24,455 nt of DNA from CAYREV01 sp964423345 (GCA_964423345.1 CAYREV010000030.1:1-24455), one strand, 5' to 3'; counted from the stretch's first letter, positions 8,570 through 16,862 are shown. Notes: generated by a model from the letters alone, not told the origin. A program made the numbers and translations.

Positions 8570-9378
8570 TGAGTGCAGCCGATACCGTTCAATACCCGTC
8601 TAAAGAGGAAATAGCCCTGAGTTTTGGTGATGCCGCGGAATACTACCATCGGCATGCCCGTATACAGAAGGAAGTGGCACAACGCCTGATAGCTTCCCTG
8701 GAGCCCTGGCGTGATATCATCCCGCCGGGCCCGGTGCTGGAGGTGGGATGCGGAACGGGATTTGTTAGCGGGGGGCTGATTGACCTCTATCCGAATCGCC
8801 AAAAGATCATTACGGATCTTTCTCCCGAAATGGTACAATTTTGCAAAAACAGATACGGGACGGGCGAAAAGCTGGAGTACCGGGTACTCGATGCCGAGCA
8901 GATAGCCAGGGAAGAACCTCATTATGCATTGACGGTGAGCGGCTTTGCCGCCCAGTGGTTCAAGGACCCACCGTTGACGCTGGGCAGGCTGTTGGATGCC
9001 ACCCTGCCAGGTGGACTGCTGCTGGCTTCGTTTCCGGGCAACGAGAGTTTCCCCCGGTGGAGGGAATATTGCAGGGAGCTGGGCCTTCCTTTTACCGGCA
9101 ACCCGCTTCCTGATACCGAAGAGATGGTCATTAAGATGTCATCGGAATCCTCTCAGGTGGATTATTATGAAGATACCGTATCACAAACATTTGATTCGGC
9201 TGCAGACTTTTTCCGGCACCTTAAAAAGATTGGCGCGGGGACCCGGCATAAGGGGAGGATGCTGACACCCTCGGAGATAAAACTCCTGGTCAAACATTGG
9301 GACGAACAGGCCGGGGGGCAAATAACCGTAAGTTATCAGGTGATTTTTCTGGCTGTTAAAAAAGATCTTGTTTCATGA
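8569..9378 (+). CDS. bioC: malonyl-ACP O-methyltransferase
   Basis: This 269-aa class I SAM-dependent methyltransferase has motif I LEVGCGTGF at residues 57-65 and the BioC-type N-terminus with FGDAAEYYHRHARIQKEVA. Its C-terminal half matches TLPGGLLLASFPGN. BioC methylates malonyl-ACP so that fatty acid synthesis can extend it to pimeloyl-ACP methyl ester, which the preceding gene's product then hydrolyses. The start is ATG 8569, sharing one base with the TAA of the esterase gene, a TAATG overlap that favours translational coupling. It ends in an ATGA overlap with bioD. Confidence 0.88.
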   Translation: MSAADTVQYPSKEEIALSFGDAAEYYHRHARIQKEVAQRLIASLEPWRDIIPPGPVLEVGCGTGFVSGGLIDLYPNRQKIITDLSPEMVQFCKNRYGTGEKLEYRVLDAEQIAREEPHYALTVSGFAAQWFKDPPLTLGRLLDATLPGGLLLASFPGNESFPRWREYCRELGLPFTGNPLPDTEEMVIKMSSESSQVDYYEDTVSQTFDSAADFFRHLKKIGAGTRHKGRMLTPSEIKLLVKHWDEQAGGQITVSYQVIFLAVKKDLVS

Positions 9379-10004
9379 AACGCTCATCCTTGCCTTCACA
9401 ACTGTTTGTTACCGGAACGGATACGGGTATAGGCAAGACCGTGGTATCTGCCATGCTCACGCTGGGGCTGGACGGCACCTACTGGAAACCCATACAGTCG
9501 GGCCTTCAGGAGGAAACCGACACCGAATTTGTACGGCGGGTGACCGGCCTCGGAGATGATCGTTTTAAACCGGAACGCTACCGGCTGAACGAACCCCTTT
9601 CACCCCATGCCTCGGCTGAAATCGACGGGGTGACCATCAATATGGAAGATTTTACCCTGCCCGATTATCCCACCGATCACCTGGTAGTGGAGGGAGCCGG
9701 GGGATTGCATGTGCCCATGAACGAGGGGGATATGATTATCGACCTGATCGGATACCTGGACCTTCCCGCCCTGCTGGTTTCCAGGAGCGAACTTGGCACG
9801 CTGAACCATACCTTTTTATCGCTTGAGGCGTTGCGCAAGCGTGATATTCCGGTACTTGGAGTGATTATGAACGGCCCCCGGAACGAGAGCAACCGCAAGG
9901 CGATAGAGAAATACGGGCAGGTTGAGGTGCTGGGTGAATTCCCCCCGCTCGAAAAGGTGAGTAGGGCGGCTTTGGAAAAAAAATTCAACTCGTTTTTTAA
10001 ATGA
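9375..10004 (+). CDS. bioD: dethiobiotin synthetase
   Basis: This 209-aa ATPase closes the ureido ring of dethiobiotin from diaminopelargonate, CO2 and ATP. FVTGTDTGIGKT (P-loop at residues 14-22) is the BioD hallmark. KPIQSG and VEGAGGLHVPM follow in the expected order. The ATG overlaps the bioC stop by four bases. It is on the short side for the family but all core motifs are present. bioA follows after 24 bp. Confidence 0.94.
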   Translation: MKRSSLPSQLFVTGTDTGIGKTVVSAMLTLGLDGTYWKPIQSGLQEETDTEFVRRVTGLGDDRFKPERYRLNEPLSPHASAEIDGVTINMEDFTLPDYPTDHLVVEGAGGLHVPMNEGDMIIDLIGYLDLPALLVSRSELGTLNHTFLSLEALRKRDIPVLGVIMNGPRNESNRKAIEKYGQVEVLGEFPPLEKVSRAALEKKFNSFFK

Positions 10005-10028
10005 AATCTATATCGAATTGCCTGATTC

Positions 10029-11300
10029 ATGCATAGAAACATCTGGTATCCCTTTACGATCATTCAGGATGCGCCCGAACCCGTCAAGGTCAAAGGCGGA
10101 GAGGGGATCTGGCTGGAGCTGGAGGACGGACGCAGGATTATGGATTGCATCTCCAGCTGGTGGGTTAATATTCACGGGCATGCCCATCCGAAGATGGCCG
10201 AGGCCATATCGCAGCAGGCTTCCAGGCTGGAGCAGGTGATCTTTGCGAATTTTACCCACGACCCGGCCGAACAGGTGGCCGAAAGGCTTACTGCCCGTCT
10301 GCCGGGTGACCTGAACCGCGTTTTCTTTTCCGATGACGGCTCCACCGCTGTGGAGGTGGGCATGAAGATGGCCTACCAGTACTGGAGAAACAGGGGGGAG
10401 GAACGTAAAACCTTCATCTGTTTTGAAGGTGCCTACCACGGCGATACCTTCGGAGCCATGTCGGCCGGCGCCCGTTCGGTATTTACCGATGTGTTTAAGG
10501 AGTTGCTCTTTGACGTGGAATTTATTTCCTATCCCGAAACCTGGATAGATGATGAAGAGCGGGAGGAGAAAGAAGAGAGGGTTATCAGCCGGTTGGAACA
10601 GCTGCTGGGCGACAATCCTGACACCTACGCAGGGATCATGATCGAGCCGCTGGTACAGGGAGCGGGCGGCATGCGCATGTGCAGCGAAAGGTTTTTACAG
10701 GAGCTGGAACGGCTGGCAGAAAAGCACAACACCCTCTTGATGTTTGACGAGGTGATGACCGGCTTTGGCCGTACCGGCAACTGGTTTGCCTGTCGTCGGG
10801 CGGGGGTGGAACCTGATATCATCAGCCTGGCCAAGGGCCTGACGGGAGGGTTCGTCCCCATGTCGGTTACTGTTTGCTCGGACGATATCTATGAGGCCTT
10901 TAACAGTGCAGACCCGATGAAGACTTTCTGGCACGGGCACAGCTACACCGCCAATCCCATAGGCTGTGCTGCCGCCCTGGCATCCATGGAGCTGATGAAG
11001 GAAAATGAGCCGGTGTTTACAACCATGGAGCAGCAACACCGCCGGCTGCTTGAAGGCCTTATGGGGCATCCTCGCCTGAAAAGGCACCGGGTGACCGGTA
11101 CCATAGCGGCCATGGATATTGTGACCGAAGGAGAGGAGGGGTATCTGAACAAGATAGCCGGCCGCATCAAGAGGAACTGCATCGACCGGGGGATGTTGCT
11201 TCGGCCGCTGGGCAATGTCATATACCTCATGCCTCCCTACTGCGTGACGGAGCCGCAGCTTGAACAGATGTATGAGGCCATTGAGGAATTGGTCGAATAA
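10029..11300 (+). CDS. bioA: adenosylmethionine-8-amino-7-oxononanoate aminotransferase
   Basis: This 423-aa class III PLP aminotransferase converts 8-amino-7-oxononanoate to 7,8-diaminopelargonate, classically with SAM as amino donor. SSWWVNIHGHAHP (from residue 42) is BioA-specific. Also present are FFSDDGSTAVEVGMKMA, GAYHGDTFGAMS, FDEVMTGFGRTG (239-250) and SLAKGLTGGF with the PLP Lys269. It ends the long + strand run and converges with the DUF2235 gene across only 29 bp, where no clear terminator is visible. Confidence 0.95.
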   Translation: MHRNIWYPFTIIQDAPEPVKVKGGEGIWLELEDGRRIMDCISSWWVNIHGHAHPKMAEAISQQASRLEQVIFANFTHDPAEQVAERLTARLPGDLNRVFFSDDGSTAVEVGMKMAYQYWRNRGEERKTFICFEGAYHGDTFGAMSAGARSVFTDVFKELLFDVEFISYPETWIDDEEREEKEERVISRLEQLLGDNPDTYAGIMIEPLVQGAGGMRMCSERFLQELERLAEKHNTLLMFDEVMTGFGRTGNWFACRRAGVEPDIISLAKGLTGGFVPMSVTVCSDDIYEAFNSADPMKTFWHGHSYTANPIGCAAALASMELMKENEPVFTTMEQQHRRLLEGLMGHPRLKRHRVTGTIAAMDIVTEGEEGYLNKIAGRIKRNCIDRGMLLRPLGNVIYLMPPYCVTEPQLEQMYEAIEELVE

Positions 11301-11329
11301 ATAAGCGCAGGTGACTGTTGGGTGGGATA

Positions 11330-12370
11330 TTACCAGTTCTTTTCATCGGCCGGAACCCAGGGCTCTACGCGGTATTCCTCTTTAAGAATCCAGGGATCAT
11401 AGGAGGGGATTTGTTCGCTTCGCAACAGGACACTTTCATGAACCACAGGCTTGTCGGCTCTGTGTTGCGGCCATTTCCGTACCTCTTTCCGGTACAGCTT
11501 GGTCAGGAGAGTGCCTCTTGAATCGTGCATGATGCCGGCCGGGTTTTCTTCGATATCAATGCGGTCCCTGTCATAAATCAGCAGGCCGTTTTCCACCGCC
11601 TTGCCTGTGAGCCAGACCAGCGGAATGTCGGAAAGTTCGTCCTCGCGGTAGCCGCCCCCCACGTCGGTATGCATGCCGGGAAACCATACCTGGCTGATAT
11701 CCTGGTAATCTTTGCATTCGGCATCCCACAATACAGGATGAAAAGTCTTACGCTTATCGTCGACGGCCAGGGCGTGATAGGCGTTTTCCACACTTTCACT
11801 GAGCTTGAAGTTGTGAAACTTGTGCCTGAAGCCCGGTATGATGTTCAGGAAAGTGCTTAGCAGTTTGGAGGGCAGGCCCAGGGCCGAAACCGTATCATAG
11901 CAACCCAGGAAGTTTATTCGCACCCACATCGTGTGATGTTTGTCTATGAAGGCTTTGGCACGTTTGACCATCCGTTTTTCATTGCCGGTTTGATAGATAT
12001 TGTATGCCTGGTCTATAAGCTCGGGCCGGGAGCGGGGCAGGATGCCGAAATGGTGGATAAAACTGGCGAGACTCCGTACCGTGGCGGCCCCGCGGCTGAA
12101 ACCTATAAGAAATATTTTATCACCCGCCTTGTAGTTCTCGAAAAGGAAATTATAGCAGTCATAGATATTTTTGGTGATGCCCTTGCCCCCTACCAGGCCG
12201 GTTAACTTCCGGGTGATGAACCCACGGGTTCCGATACCGGGATCGTAGAAGATGATCTGCCGGTCGGTCCGGTCTTCGATGATATTAAACAGCTTATAGA
12301 CGTTGGTGTTATGCCCGACGCCCCCTTCCTGCCCGGTACCGTCGGAAAGAATTACAATGTTTTTACTCAT
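11330..12370 (-). CDS. DUF2235 alpha/beta hydrolase
   Basis: This 346-aa protein is an almost bare DUF2235 domain. The N-terminal NIVILSDGTGQ, YDPGIGT, the nucleophile elbow GFSRGAATVR (Ser92 in GFSRGA), FLGCYDTVSALG and MHTDVGGGY (from residue 233) are in the family order. DUF2235 proteins include the Tle1 phospholipase effectors of type VI secretion, but many are stand-alone enzymes of unknown substrate. There is no signal peptide, no PAAR/VgrG/Hcp partner and no obvious immunity gene here, so a household esterase or lipase is as likely as an effector. It is read convergently towards bioA. Confidence 0.85.
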   Translation of the reverse strand: MSKNIVILSDGTGQEGGVGHNTNVYKLFNIIEDRTDRQIIFYDPGIGTRGFITRKLTGLVGGKGITKNIYDCYNFLFENYKAGDKIFLIGFSRGAATVRSLASFIHHFGILPRSRPELIDQAYNIYQTGNEKRMVKRAKAFIDKHHTMWVRINFLGCYDTVSALGLPSKLLSTFLNIIPGFRHKFHNFKLSESVENAYHALAVDDKRKTFHPVLWDAECKDYQDISQVWFPGMHTDVGGGYREDELSDIPLVWLTGKAVENGLLIYDRDRIDIEENPAGIMHDSRGTLLTKLYRKEVRKWPQHRADKPVVHESVLLRSEQIPSYDPWILKEEYRVEPWVPADEKNW

Positions 12371-12548
12371 CCCGGATGACTTTATGTTTGACGATTATGC
12401 AGGCTGTGCGTGATTTGATGAACCCCTTCTAATAGTCTCCCTGCTTGCCTATTGGTATATACCCAATTTCATCATTGTACAAAAGGGGAGCACATTGGAA
12501 GCCATAATAAATAGATAAACTGCCGCCGGTATTGTTACATCCATGCGC
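12371..12548. other. intergenic stretch with palindrome GGTATATACC
   Basis: This 178-bp gap between two minus-strand genes should carry the DUF2235 promoter, or a read-through from the ATP-grasp gene. A perfect 10-bp palindrome GGTATATACC (12454-12463) lies near its centre, flanked by ATT and CAAT that extend the symmetry imperfectly. CCCCTT (12423-12428) and AAGGGG (12483-12488) form a second, wider inverted pair. No T-tailed hairpin is seen in the minus-strand direction. A repressor operator is possible but unproven. Confidence 0.25.
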
Positions 12549-13436
12549 TCATTGGGGATTATTGGGAGGGTTTTTCATCCAGCGGTCAAAGACTTTTGCA
12601 AACCGTTCCGGTGAATCGGGATCCATATTGAAATAAAGAGAGGGTTCGATTAGCTCAAGTTCCATCAGGGCGTAATCGTCATCGTTCGTGCGAACCATAT
12701 CCACCCGGGCGTAGAGGGGATTCGGTGATAGGATATCCATGACTTTGCGGCTCCGCTCCATAAGGAGCTCGTCGGCTTCTATCGTTTGCAATCTTCCCCC
12801 GTGCTCCTCCTGCACGCGGAAGTCGCCTGAAGCGGGTCTTTTAACTATGGTGTGGCTGTACTGTTCCCCGAAGAAGAAGAGAGAGTATTCCCCCTCATGC
12901 AGTATGGAATCCATAAAGGGCTGTACCAGATAAGGACGTGTTGAAAAAGTTTTCTCAAGGGATTTCAGTGTCTTATCATCTGCGGGATTCTTGATGCGGT
13001 AGGTATCATCGGCATTGGCGCTTACCCTCGGTTTGATGATCAGCTCGTCTGTGTCCAGCCGGTCGAAAGCACGGCTTAAGCCGGCCGCATCAAAAGAATC
13101 CCGCCACAGGGTGGGTACGATGGGGACCCCTTTCTTTTCAACATCCCGAAGGTAGGATTTGTCAATATTCCAGCGCACAAGAGAGAGCGGATTTTCCAGC
13201 CGTGCGGATGATTGATCGATCTGCTGTAAAACATCCAGGAATTGCTCGACATCCTGCTGGTAATCCCATGGGGAACGGATCACCACCGCCCGGTACCGAT
13301 CCCAATCAGGATCGACGGCGCGCCAGGAAACCATGTCGACCTCCCAGCCGAGAGAAGCCATCGGGTCGATCAACAGTTCGTCATAAGCCTCGAAATTCTC
13401 AAGGCTGTCCATAGTCAGGAATGCACAACGGGGCAT
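12549..13436 (-). CDS. ATP-grasp ligase of the DcsG-like / glutathione-synthetase-like group
   Basis: This 295-aa protein has the features of an ATP-grasp carboxylate-amine ligase. Near the N-terminus is VIRSPWDY (52-59), then RWNIDKSYL, VPIVPT, the ATP-binding lysine in IKPRVSA (134-140), VQPFM, GEYSLFFF, KRPASGDFRVQEEHGG (199-214), and the metal-binding end LMELELIEPSLYF. This motif set matches proteins annotated as RimK/glutathione-synthase type, and in particular the group that includes DcsG, the cyclo-ligase of D-cycloserine biosynthesis. The substrate cannot be told from sequence, and no cycloserine genes are nearby. It is divergent from the AsmA-like gene across about 131 bp. Confidence 0.75.
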   Translation of the reverse strand: MPRCAFLTMDSLENFEAYDELLIDPMASLGWEVDMVSWRAVDPDWDRYRAVVIRSPWDYQQDVEQFLDVLQQIDQSSARLENPLSLVRWNIDKSYLRDVEKKGVPIVPTLWRDSFDAAGLSRAFDRLDTDELIIKPRVSANADDTYRIKNPADDKTLKSLEKTFSTRPYLVQPFMDSILHEGEYSLFFFGEQYSHTIVKRPASGDFRVQEEHGGRLQTIEADELLMERSRKVMDILSPNPLYARVDMVRTNDDDYALMELELIEPSLYFNMDPDSPERFAKVFDRWMKNPPNNPQ

Positions 13437-13567
13437 GGTGGAACAATATCTGTATTAGTCTTGTATTAATTGTAACCGTAATTGATTCAATAACTTACGG
13501 CTTGATAAGTTTGAACAGCCAACAAATTCAAGCGACTAAGAATACACAATTTGTAAATATTTCAACA

Positions 13568-14251
13568 ATGAATAAGACACTCAAGTATAGCGTGGCAGGA
13601 CTGCTGCTAATCATCGTAATTGGTTTTATCGTATTGACGCTGTCACTGGACTACCTGGTAAAATCGGAAATTGAAGCCATAGGTTCGGAGATGACGGCTA
13701 CGTCTGTTACGGTTGAAAAAGTTTCCATTTCCCCCTTGTCGGGAAAGGGAAGCATAGAGGGATTGAAAGTCGATAATCCCGAGGGATTCAAAAAAGATCA
13801 TGCCATCAGTATGTCGAATATCAGCATACATATGGATCCGTATACTATCCTTTCGGACACCATTGCCATTCGGCAAATAATTATTACAAAACCGTCAGTG
13901 GCGGTAACACAGAAAGTGCCTCAGAATAATCTAAATATACTGATGCGGAACATGGAAGAAAGCCTGGCCTCCAGTGAAAGCTCTTCCAACATGGTTATTG
14001 AGCATCTGCTGGTGAAAGAGGGGGAAGTTACGGTGTCGGCCACCTTTACCGAAGGTAAGAGCGCCACGGTCAAAATGGATACTATTGAATTAAACAAGAT
14101 AGGCGAGGAGGGCAGCAGCTCCACCCGGCAGGTTATTGTGATGGTAACAGAAAGGCTGATGAAGGAAGCGCTTAAGGTGGCTTTGAGCGGTGGGCTGGAC
14201 AAGCTTAAGAATGAAGCCGGGGAGGCCATCGAGGATATGATCAAGAACTAA
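13568..14251 (+). CDS. AsmA-like membrane-anchored protein
   Basis: This 227-aa protein begins MNKTLKYS and has one hydrophobic segment at about residues 10-30, then a soluble domain facing the periplasm. The text after the membrane anchor (TSVTVEKVSISPLSGKGS, then GLKVDNPEGF) resembles the N-terminal part of AsmA/DUF748 proteins, which belong to the bridge-like lipid-transport superfamily. It is far shorter than true AsmA or TamB, so it can only be a small derivative. I rejected the longer reading from 13421 because it runs back over the divergent gene's start and adds residues before the natural membrane anchor. The C-terminal part (EALKVALSGGLDKLKN) looks helical. Function unknown. Confidence 0.65.
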   Translation: MNKTLKYSVAGLLLIIVIGFIVLTLSLDYLVKSEIEAIGSEMTATSVTVEKVSISPLSGKGSIEGLKVDNPEGFKKDHAISMSNISIHMDPYTILSDTIAIRQIIITKPSVAVTQKVPQNNLNILMRNMEESLASSESSSNMVIEHLLVKEGEVTVSATFTEGKSATVKMDTIELNKIGEEGSSSTRQVIVMVTERLMKEALKVALSGGLDKLKNEAGEAIEDMIKN

Positions 14252-14330
14252 ACGTTTGGCGGCTTTAAACTTTCTGTAGTGTTTCGTATTTAGCTGACAT
14301 CAAATTATTACTTAAGCTTATTATGATCCT

Positions 14331-14660
14331 ATGACACACCAGGAAAAGACGGACGGAAACCGCTTGATGTCTCAGTTTATGGGGAGTACCATCAAGATTC
14401 ACCAGGATGATGTGAAAGATATACCTTTGGCTTTCTTAGCTCTTGAGGATATGAAATTCCATGAGTCGTGGAAATGGTTGATGCCGGTTGTTGTTAAAAT
14501 TGAAGAAGGCGAGGGACACACCGTAACGATACAGGGCAGAAAATGCCTGGTCCAGGTGGATGACGATACCTCTTTCGGACATGAAGGAGATCGCAAGATG
14601 GAGGCGGTATGGTGGGCAGCGGTCAAGTTTCTCGAATGGCACAAGGAACATAACGGCTAG
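14331..14660 (+). CDS. small conserved hypothetical protein, similar to phage-associated proteins
   Basis: This 109-aa cytoplasmic protein has no signal or membrane segment. The pattern NRLMSQFMG, then KFHESWKWLMPVVVKIE, and a C-terminal EAVWWAAVKFLEWHKEH matches a family of small proteins I recall from Bacteroidota genomes and their phages (N-L-I-EFMG ... YH-SWDWLMPVVEKIE ... A-V-FI-WYN). No function is known for that family. Upstream lie 79 bp without a gene; no clear SD is seen. It may be a domesticated phage gene, but no other phage gene is present. Confidence 0.7.
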   Translation: MTHQEKTDGNRLMSQFMGSTIKIHQDDVKDIPLAFLALEDMKFHESWKWLMPVVVKIEEGEGHTVTIQGRKCLVQVDDDTSFGHEGDRKMEAVWWAAVKFLEWHKEHNG

Positions 14661-15101
14661 GTATCAGACTGATTCTTCTTTGGGAGAGGAGCCTTTCAAT
14701 AGCATGGCTATATAAACGCTTTTCGGGGCCAGCCATTCCGTGGTCCGTAAACAACAGGTATGGATATGGGGCTGCTGCGGTCTTTTACTTTAGAGCCGCG
14801 GGGGCCTGATCCAATATTTAGCGCCACTCACCTAAAATTTATCTATTTAGGGACTTGAAAAAACCAGAAAAAACGGTAATATGTTGGCAGGGGGTGCAAT
14901 GCCACTCTATAAAGGGTCTTATAATAATTCGGAGAACCGCATAAATATGTGGTGACTGGTTTTTCAATATTCATTACTCTAAAACAGATTGCCTGAATAC
15001 TGTCTGGTAAAGACAGTTCGGGAGGTCTTTGTATAAAAACTATAAATCGGGACAGACGCCAAAGAGAGTTTACATATAACATAAAACAAAACAATTTGAT
15101 T
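14661..15101. other. 441-bp non-coding stretch with several hairpins
   Basis: I find no credible protein in either strand here. The stretch contains GCGGTC (14777-14782) pairing with GAGCCGC (14793-14799, one bulge), a long imperfect stem at 14855-14967 listed separately, and a perfect hairpin ACTGTCT-GGTAA-AGACAGT (14999-15017). The last is about 85 bp before the start of the lipoprotein gene and could lie in its 5' untranslated leader. A promoter for the lipoprotein gene must be in this stretch, but I cannot place it with confidence. Confidence 0.5.
14855..14967. ncRNA. candidate structured RNA closed by a 12-bp stem
   Basis: TTGAAAAAACCAG (14855-14867) pairs with CTGGTTTTTCAA (14956-14967), forming 12 base pairs with one bulged A. 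Nested inside are CGGT (14874-14877) with ACCG (14936-14939), and a hairpin TGGCA (14885-14889) with TGCCA (14900-14904). The nested arrangement suggests a folded RNA or leader element. I do not recognise it as a known family (not SRP, tmRNA, 6S or RNase P), and the transcribed strand is not determined. Confidence 0.3.
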
Positions 15102-16418
15102 ATGAGAATACTAATGGCTTTTGTGGGGGTACTGCTGTTTACGGGATGTGCCACTACTTCAGAGATGGGGTACAATGAGCAGTTGGCCTTTGAAGCCCGC
15201 AACTACGGGTTGAGTGCTCAGCTAATACAGGATAAGATAGACAAAGAAGAATTTACCGAGAAGGATGAGGTGCTTTACTCGCTGGAGCTGGGTTCCATCT
15301 ATCACCTTCAGGGGGATTACGAGGCAAGTAATCGCTATTTCACCAGGGCCGAAGAGGCTATCGATGAAAACTATACAAAAAGTGTCAGCCGAGGGCTGGG
15401 GGCTTTTATCTCCAACGACAACGCTCTTGTTTACGACGGGGAACCGTATGAAGACACCTATTTGAATACTTTCAAGGCACTTAACTACCTGCACCAGAAT
15501 GACCTTGATGGTGCGCTCGTGGAGGCCCGTCGCATCGCTCACAAGCTGGAGCAGACAGCCATCCGCGCCAAGGGTCTTTCGGAAGTTATAGGAAGCGGCG
15601 ACAACCCGGTCTTTAAGACGGTGGGTAAGGACAAGATCAATTACGAGCTGGGTGAACTTACCGTACAGGACAGCCCCTTCAGCCATTACCTGTCGGCCAT
15701 ATTGTTGGCCAAGACCGACAAGCCCGATAATGCACGCATCGAGTATACCCGGCTTGAGGAGTCGATGAACAGCCAGGCTACTCAGCTTGGAACCTATGGA
15801 TTGACTGAAGCGCTGGATTCGACTATTACCGATCCCAACAGCTACAATACCGTTTTGGTTGGTTTCACAGGGCGTGCCCCTAAGAAAGTTGGCAAGAAGG
15901 AAAACTTCTTTATTCCTATTGCCAATGTGGACCTGGTATATGCCTATCCGGAGATCCAGGTGCAAAATCCGGTAGCGGAACGCGTGGAGGTAACTATCGA
16001 CGGGAAGACAACAGTCGAGGTTCCTGTTATTGAGCATATGGACCTTGTATCGGCAGAGGTATTTAACTATAAACTACCGATTATCAAGTCACGTGCGTTG
16101 CTGCGAGGTGCTGCCAAGGGCACGCTTAAGCAGGTGGCGGTGAATAAAGCCAAAAAACAATTGGGCTTTTTGGGCGGATTGGCAGCCGATGCGCTCGGCA
16201 GTGCTGCTGTTGACGCTTCTGAACGCGCCGATGTTCGCGCCTGGGACAGCCTTCCCGGAAAAGTTCACTCGACGGTGTTAAATCTGACACCCGGCAAGCA
16301 CCGGCTGGAATGGAAATTCTACGACGGCAATGACCGGCTGCGGTTTATCCGCCAGGAGGAAGTGAATGTTGCCGAAGGCCAGCCGCTTAAACTTGTTCAA
16401 TCTGAATACCTGAGATAG
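15102..16418 (+). CDS. COG3014-type outer-membrane lipoprotein
   Basis: This 438-aa lipoprotein begins MRILMAFVGVLLFTGCATT, with lipobox FTGC and Cys16. A helical, TPR-like region follows (SLELGSIYHLQGDYEASNRY, then FKALNYLHQNDLDGALVEAR). The ALNYL-x-x-DLDGALVEARR segment is typical of COG3014 proteins. The C-terminal half is beta-rich with a conserved IPIANVDLVYAYPEI stretch and a glycine/alanine-rich piece. In other bacteria these lipoproteins occur beside LpoB-like and YcfL-like genes, but their function is not known. I chose ATG 15102 rather than the TTG six bases upstream. The next gene starts 10 bp after the stop with a good SD, so the pair is an operon. Confidence 0.75.
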   Translation: MRILMAFVGVLLFTGCATTSEMGYNEQLAFEARNYGLSAQLIQDKIDKEEFTEKDEVLYSLELGSIYHLQGDYEASNRYFTRAEEAIDENYTKSVSRGLGAFISNDNALVYDGEPYEDTYLNTFKALNYLHQNDLDGALVEARRIAHKLEQTAIRAKGLSEVIGSGDNPVFKTVGKDKINYELGELTVQDSPFSHYLSAILLAKTDKPDNARIEYTRLEESMNSQATQLGTYGLTEALDSTITDPNSYNTVLVGFTGRAPKKVGKKENFFIPIANVDLVYAYPEIQVQNPVAERVEVTIDGKTTVEVPVIEHMDLVSAEVFNYKLPIIKSRALLRGAAKGTLKQVAVNKAKKQLGFLGGLAADALGSAAVDASERADVRAWDSLPGKVHSTVLNLTPGKHRLEWKFYDGNDRLRFIRQEEVNVAEGQPLKLVQSEYLR

Positions 16419-16428
16419 GAGGACTATT

Positions 16429-16782
16429 ATGAATTATATTAAATTAACAGCACTTAGTATTGTATTGATATTTTGCTTTACCTTGGTCGGCCAGGCACAG
16501 ACGACAGTAGTCCTGGATCCAAATGGATATTTTGACCAGCATGCAACCCCGGTTACGCTCCATATGGTTGATGGCAACACTGCCAAGGTAAATCTAATCT
16601 ATAACACGGGTACCACTCTCTATTACAAAGAAGAAAACAACCAGGGAGTCGGTTCCCTGCCGCTTACCGTGGTGAAGAAGATAGAATACCCCGACGGGTC
16701 CATTGAGATGTTCTATGTCCATGAAGAGCTGAACGATGAGGCAAAAGAGATGATGGAACAAATCTTTGGGGATAATAAGTAG
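16429..16782 (+). CDS. small secreted protein of unknown function
   Basis: This 117-aa protein has a signal peptide (MNYIK, hydrophobic core, cleavage probably after VGQA at about residue 23). The mature part is about 94 residues of predicted beta structure, ending in an acidic helix (NDEAKEMMEQIFGDNK). An SD AGGAGG lies seven bases before the ATG, overlapping the tail of the lipoprotein gene's leader. It is co-transcribed with the COG3014 lipoprotein and may act with it in the periplasm or outer membrane. I do not recognise a family. Confidence 0.7.
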   Translation: MNYIKLTALSIVLIFCFTLVGQAQTTVVLDPNGYFDQHATPVTLHMVDGNTAKVNLIYNTGTTLYYKEENNQGVGSLPLTVVKKIEYPDGSIEMFYVHEELNDEAKEMMEQIFGDNK

Positions 16783-16810
16783 AAGATAAGGCCATTCGGC
16801 ATTTGGTATA

Positions 16811-16843
16811 CGGGACGCCTTCTTTAGAATAGGGCACGTCCCG
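16811..16843 (+). other. hairpin in the 3' region of the lipoprotein operon
   Basis: CGGGACG (16811-16817) and CGTCCCG (16837-16843) are perfect 7-nt arms around a 19-nt loop in which CCT and AGG can also pair. It lies between the last stop codon and the intrinsic terminator. It may protect the transcript end, or be part of a small RNA that ends at that terminator. Confidence 0.3.
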
Positions 16844-16862
16844 GTACCGAGCCCGAGCCCAC

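Noticed and set aside
13421..13567. A longer N-terminus for the AsmA-like protein.
   Set aside because: It crosses the divergent promoter region and the start of the minus-strand gene; the membrane anchor fits a start at 13568.
14843..15202. A 119-codon minus-strand frame covering the gap and the lipoprotein start.
   Set aside because: It overlaps the lipoprotein signal peptide in antisense, has low-complexity composition and no SD.
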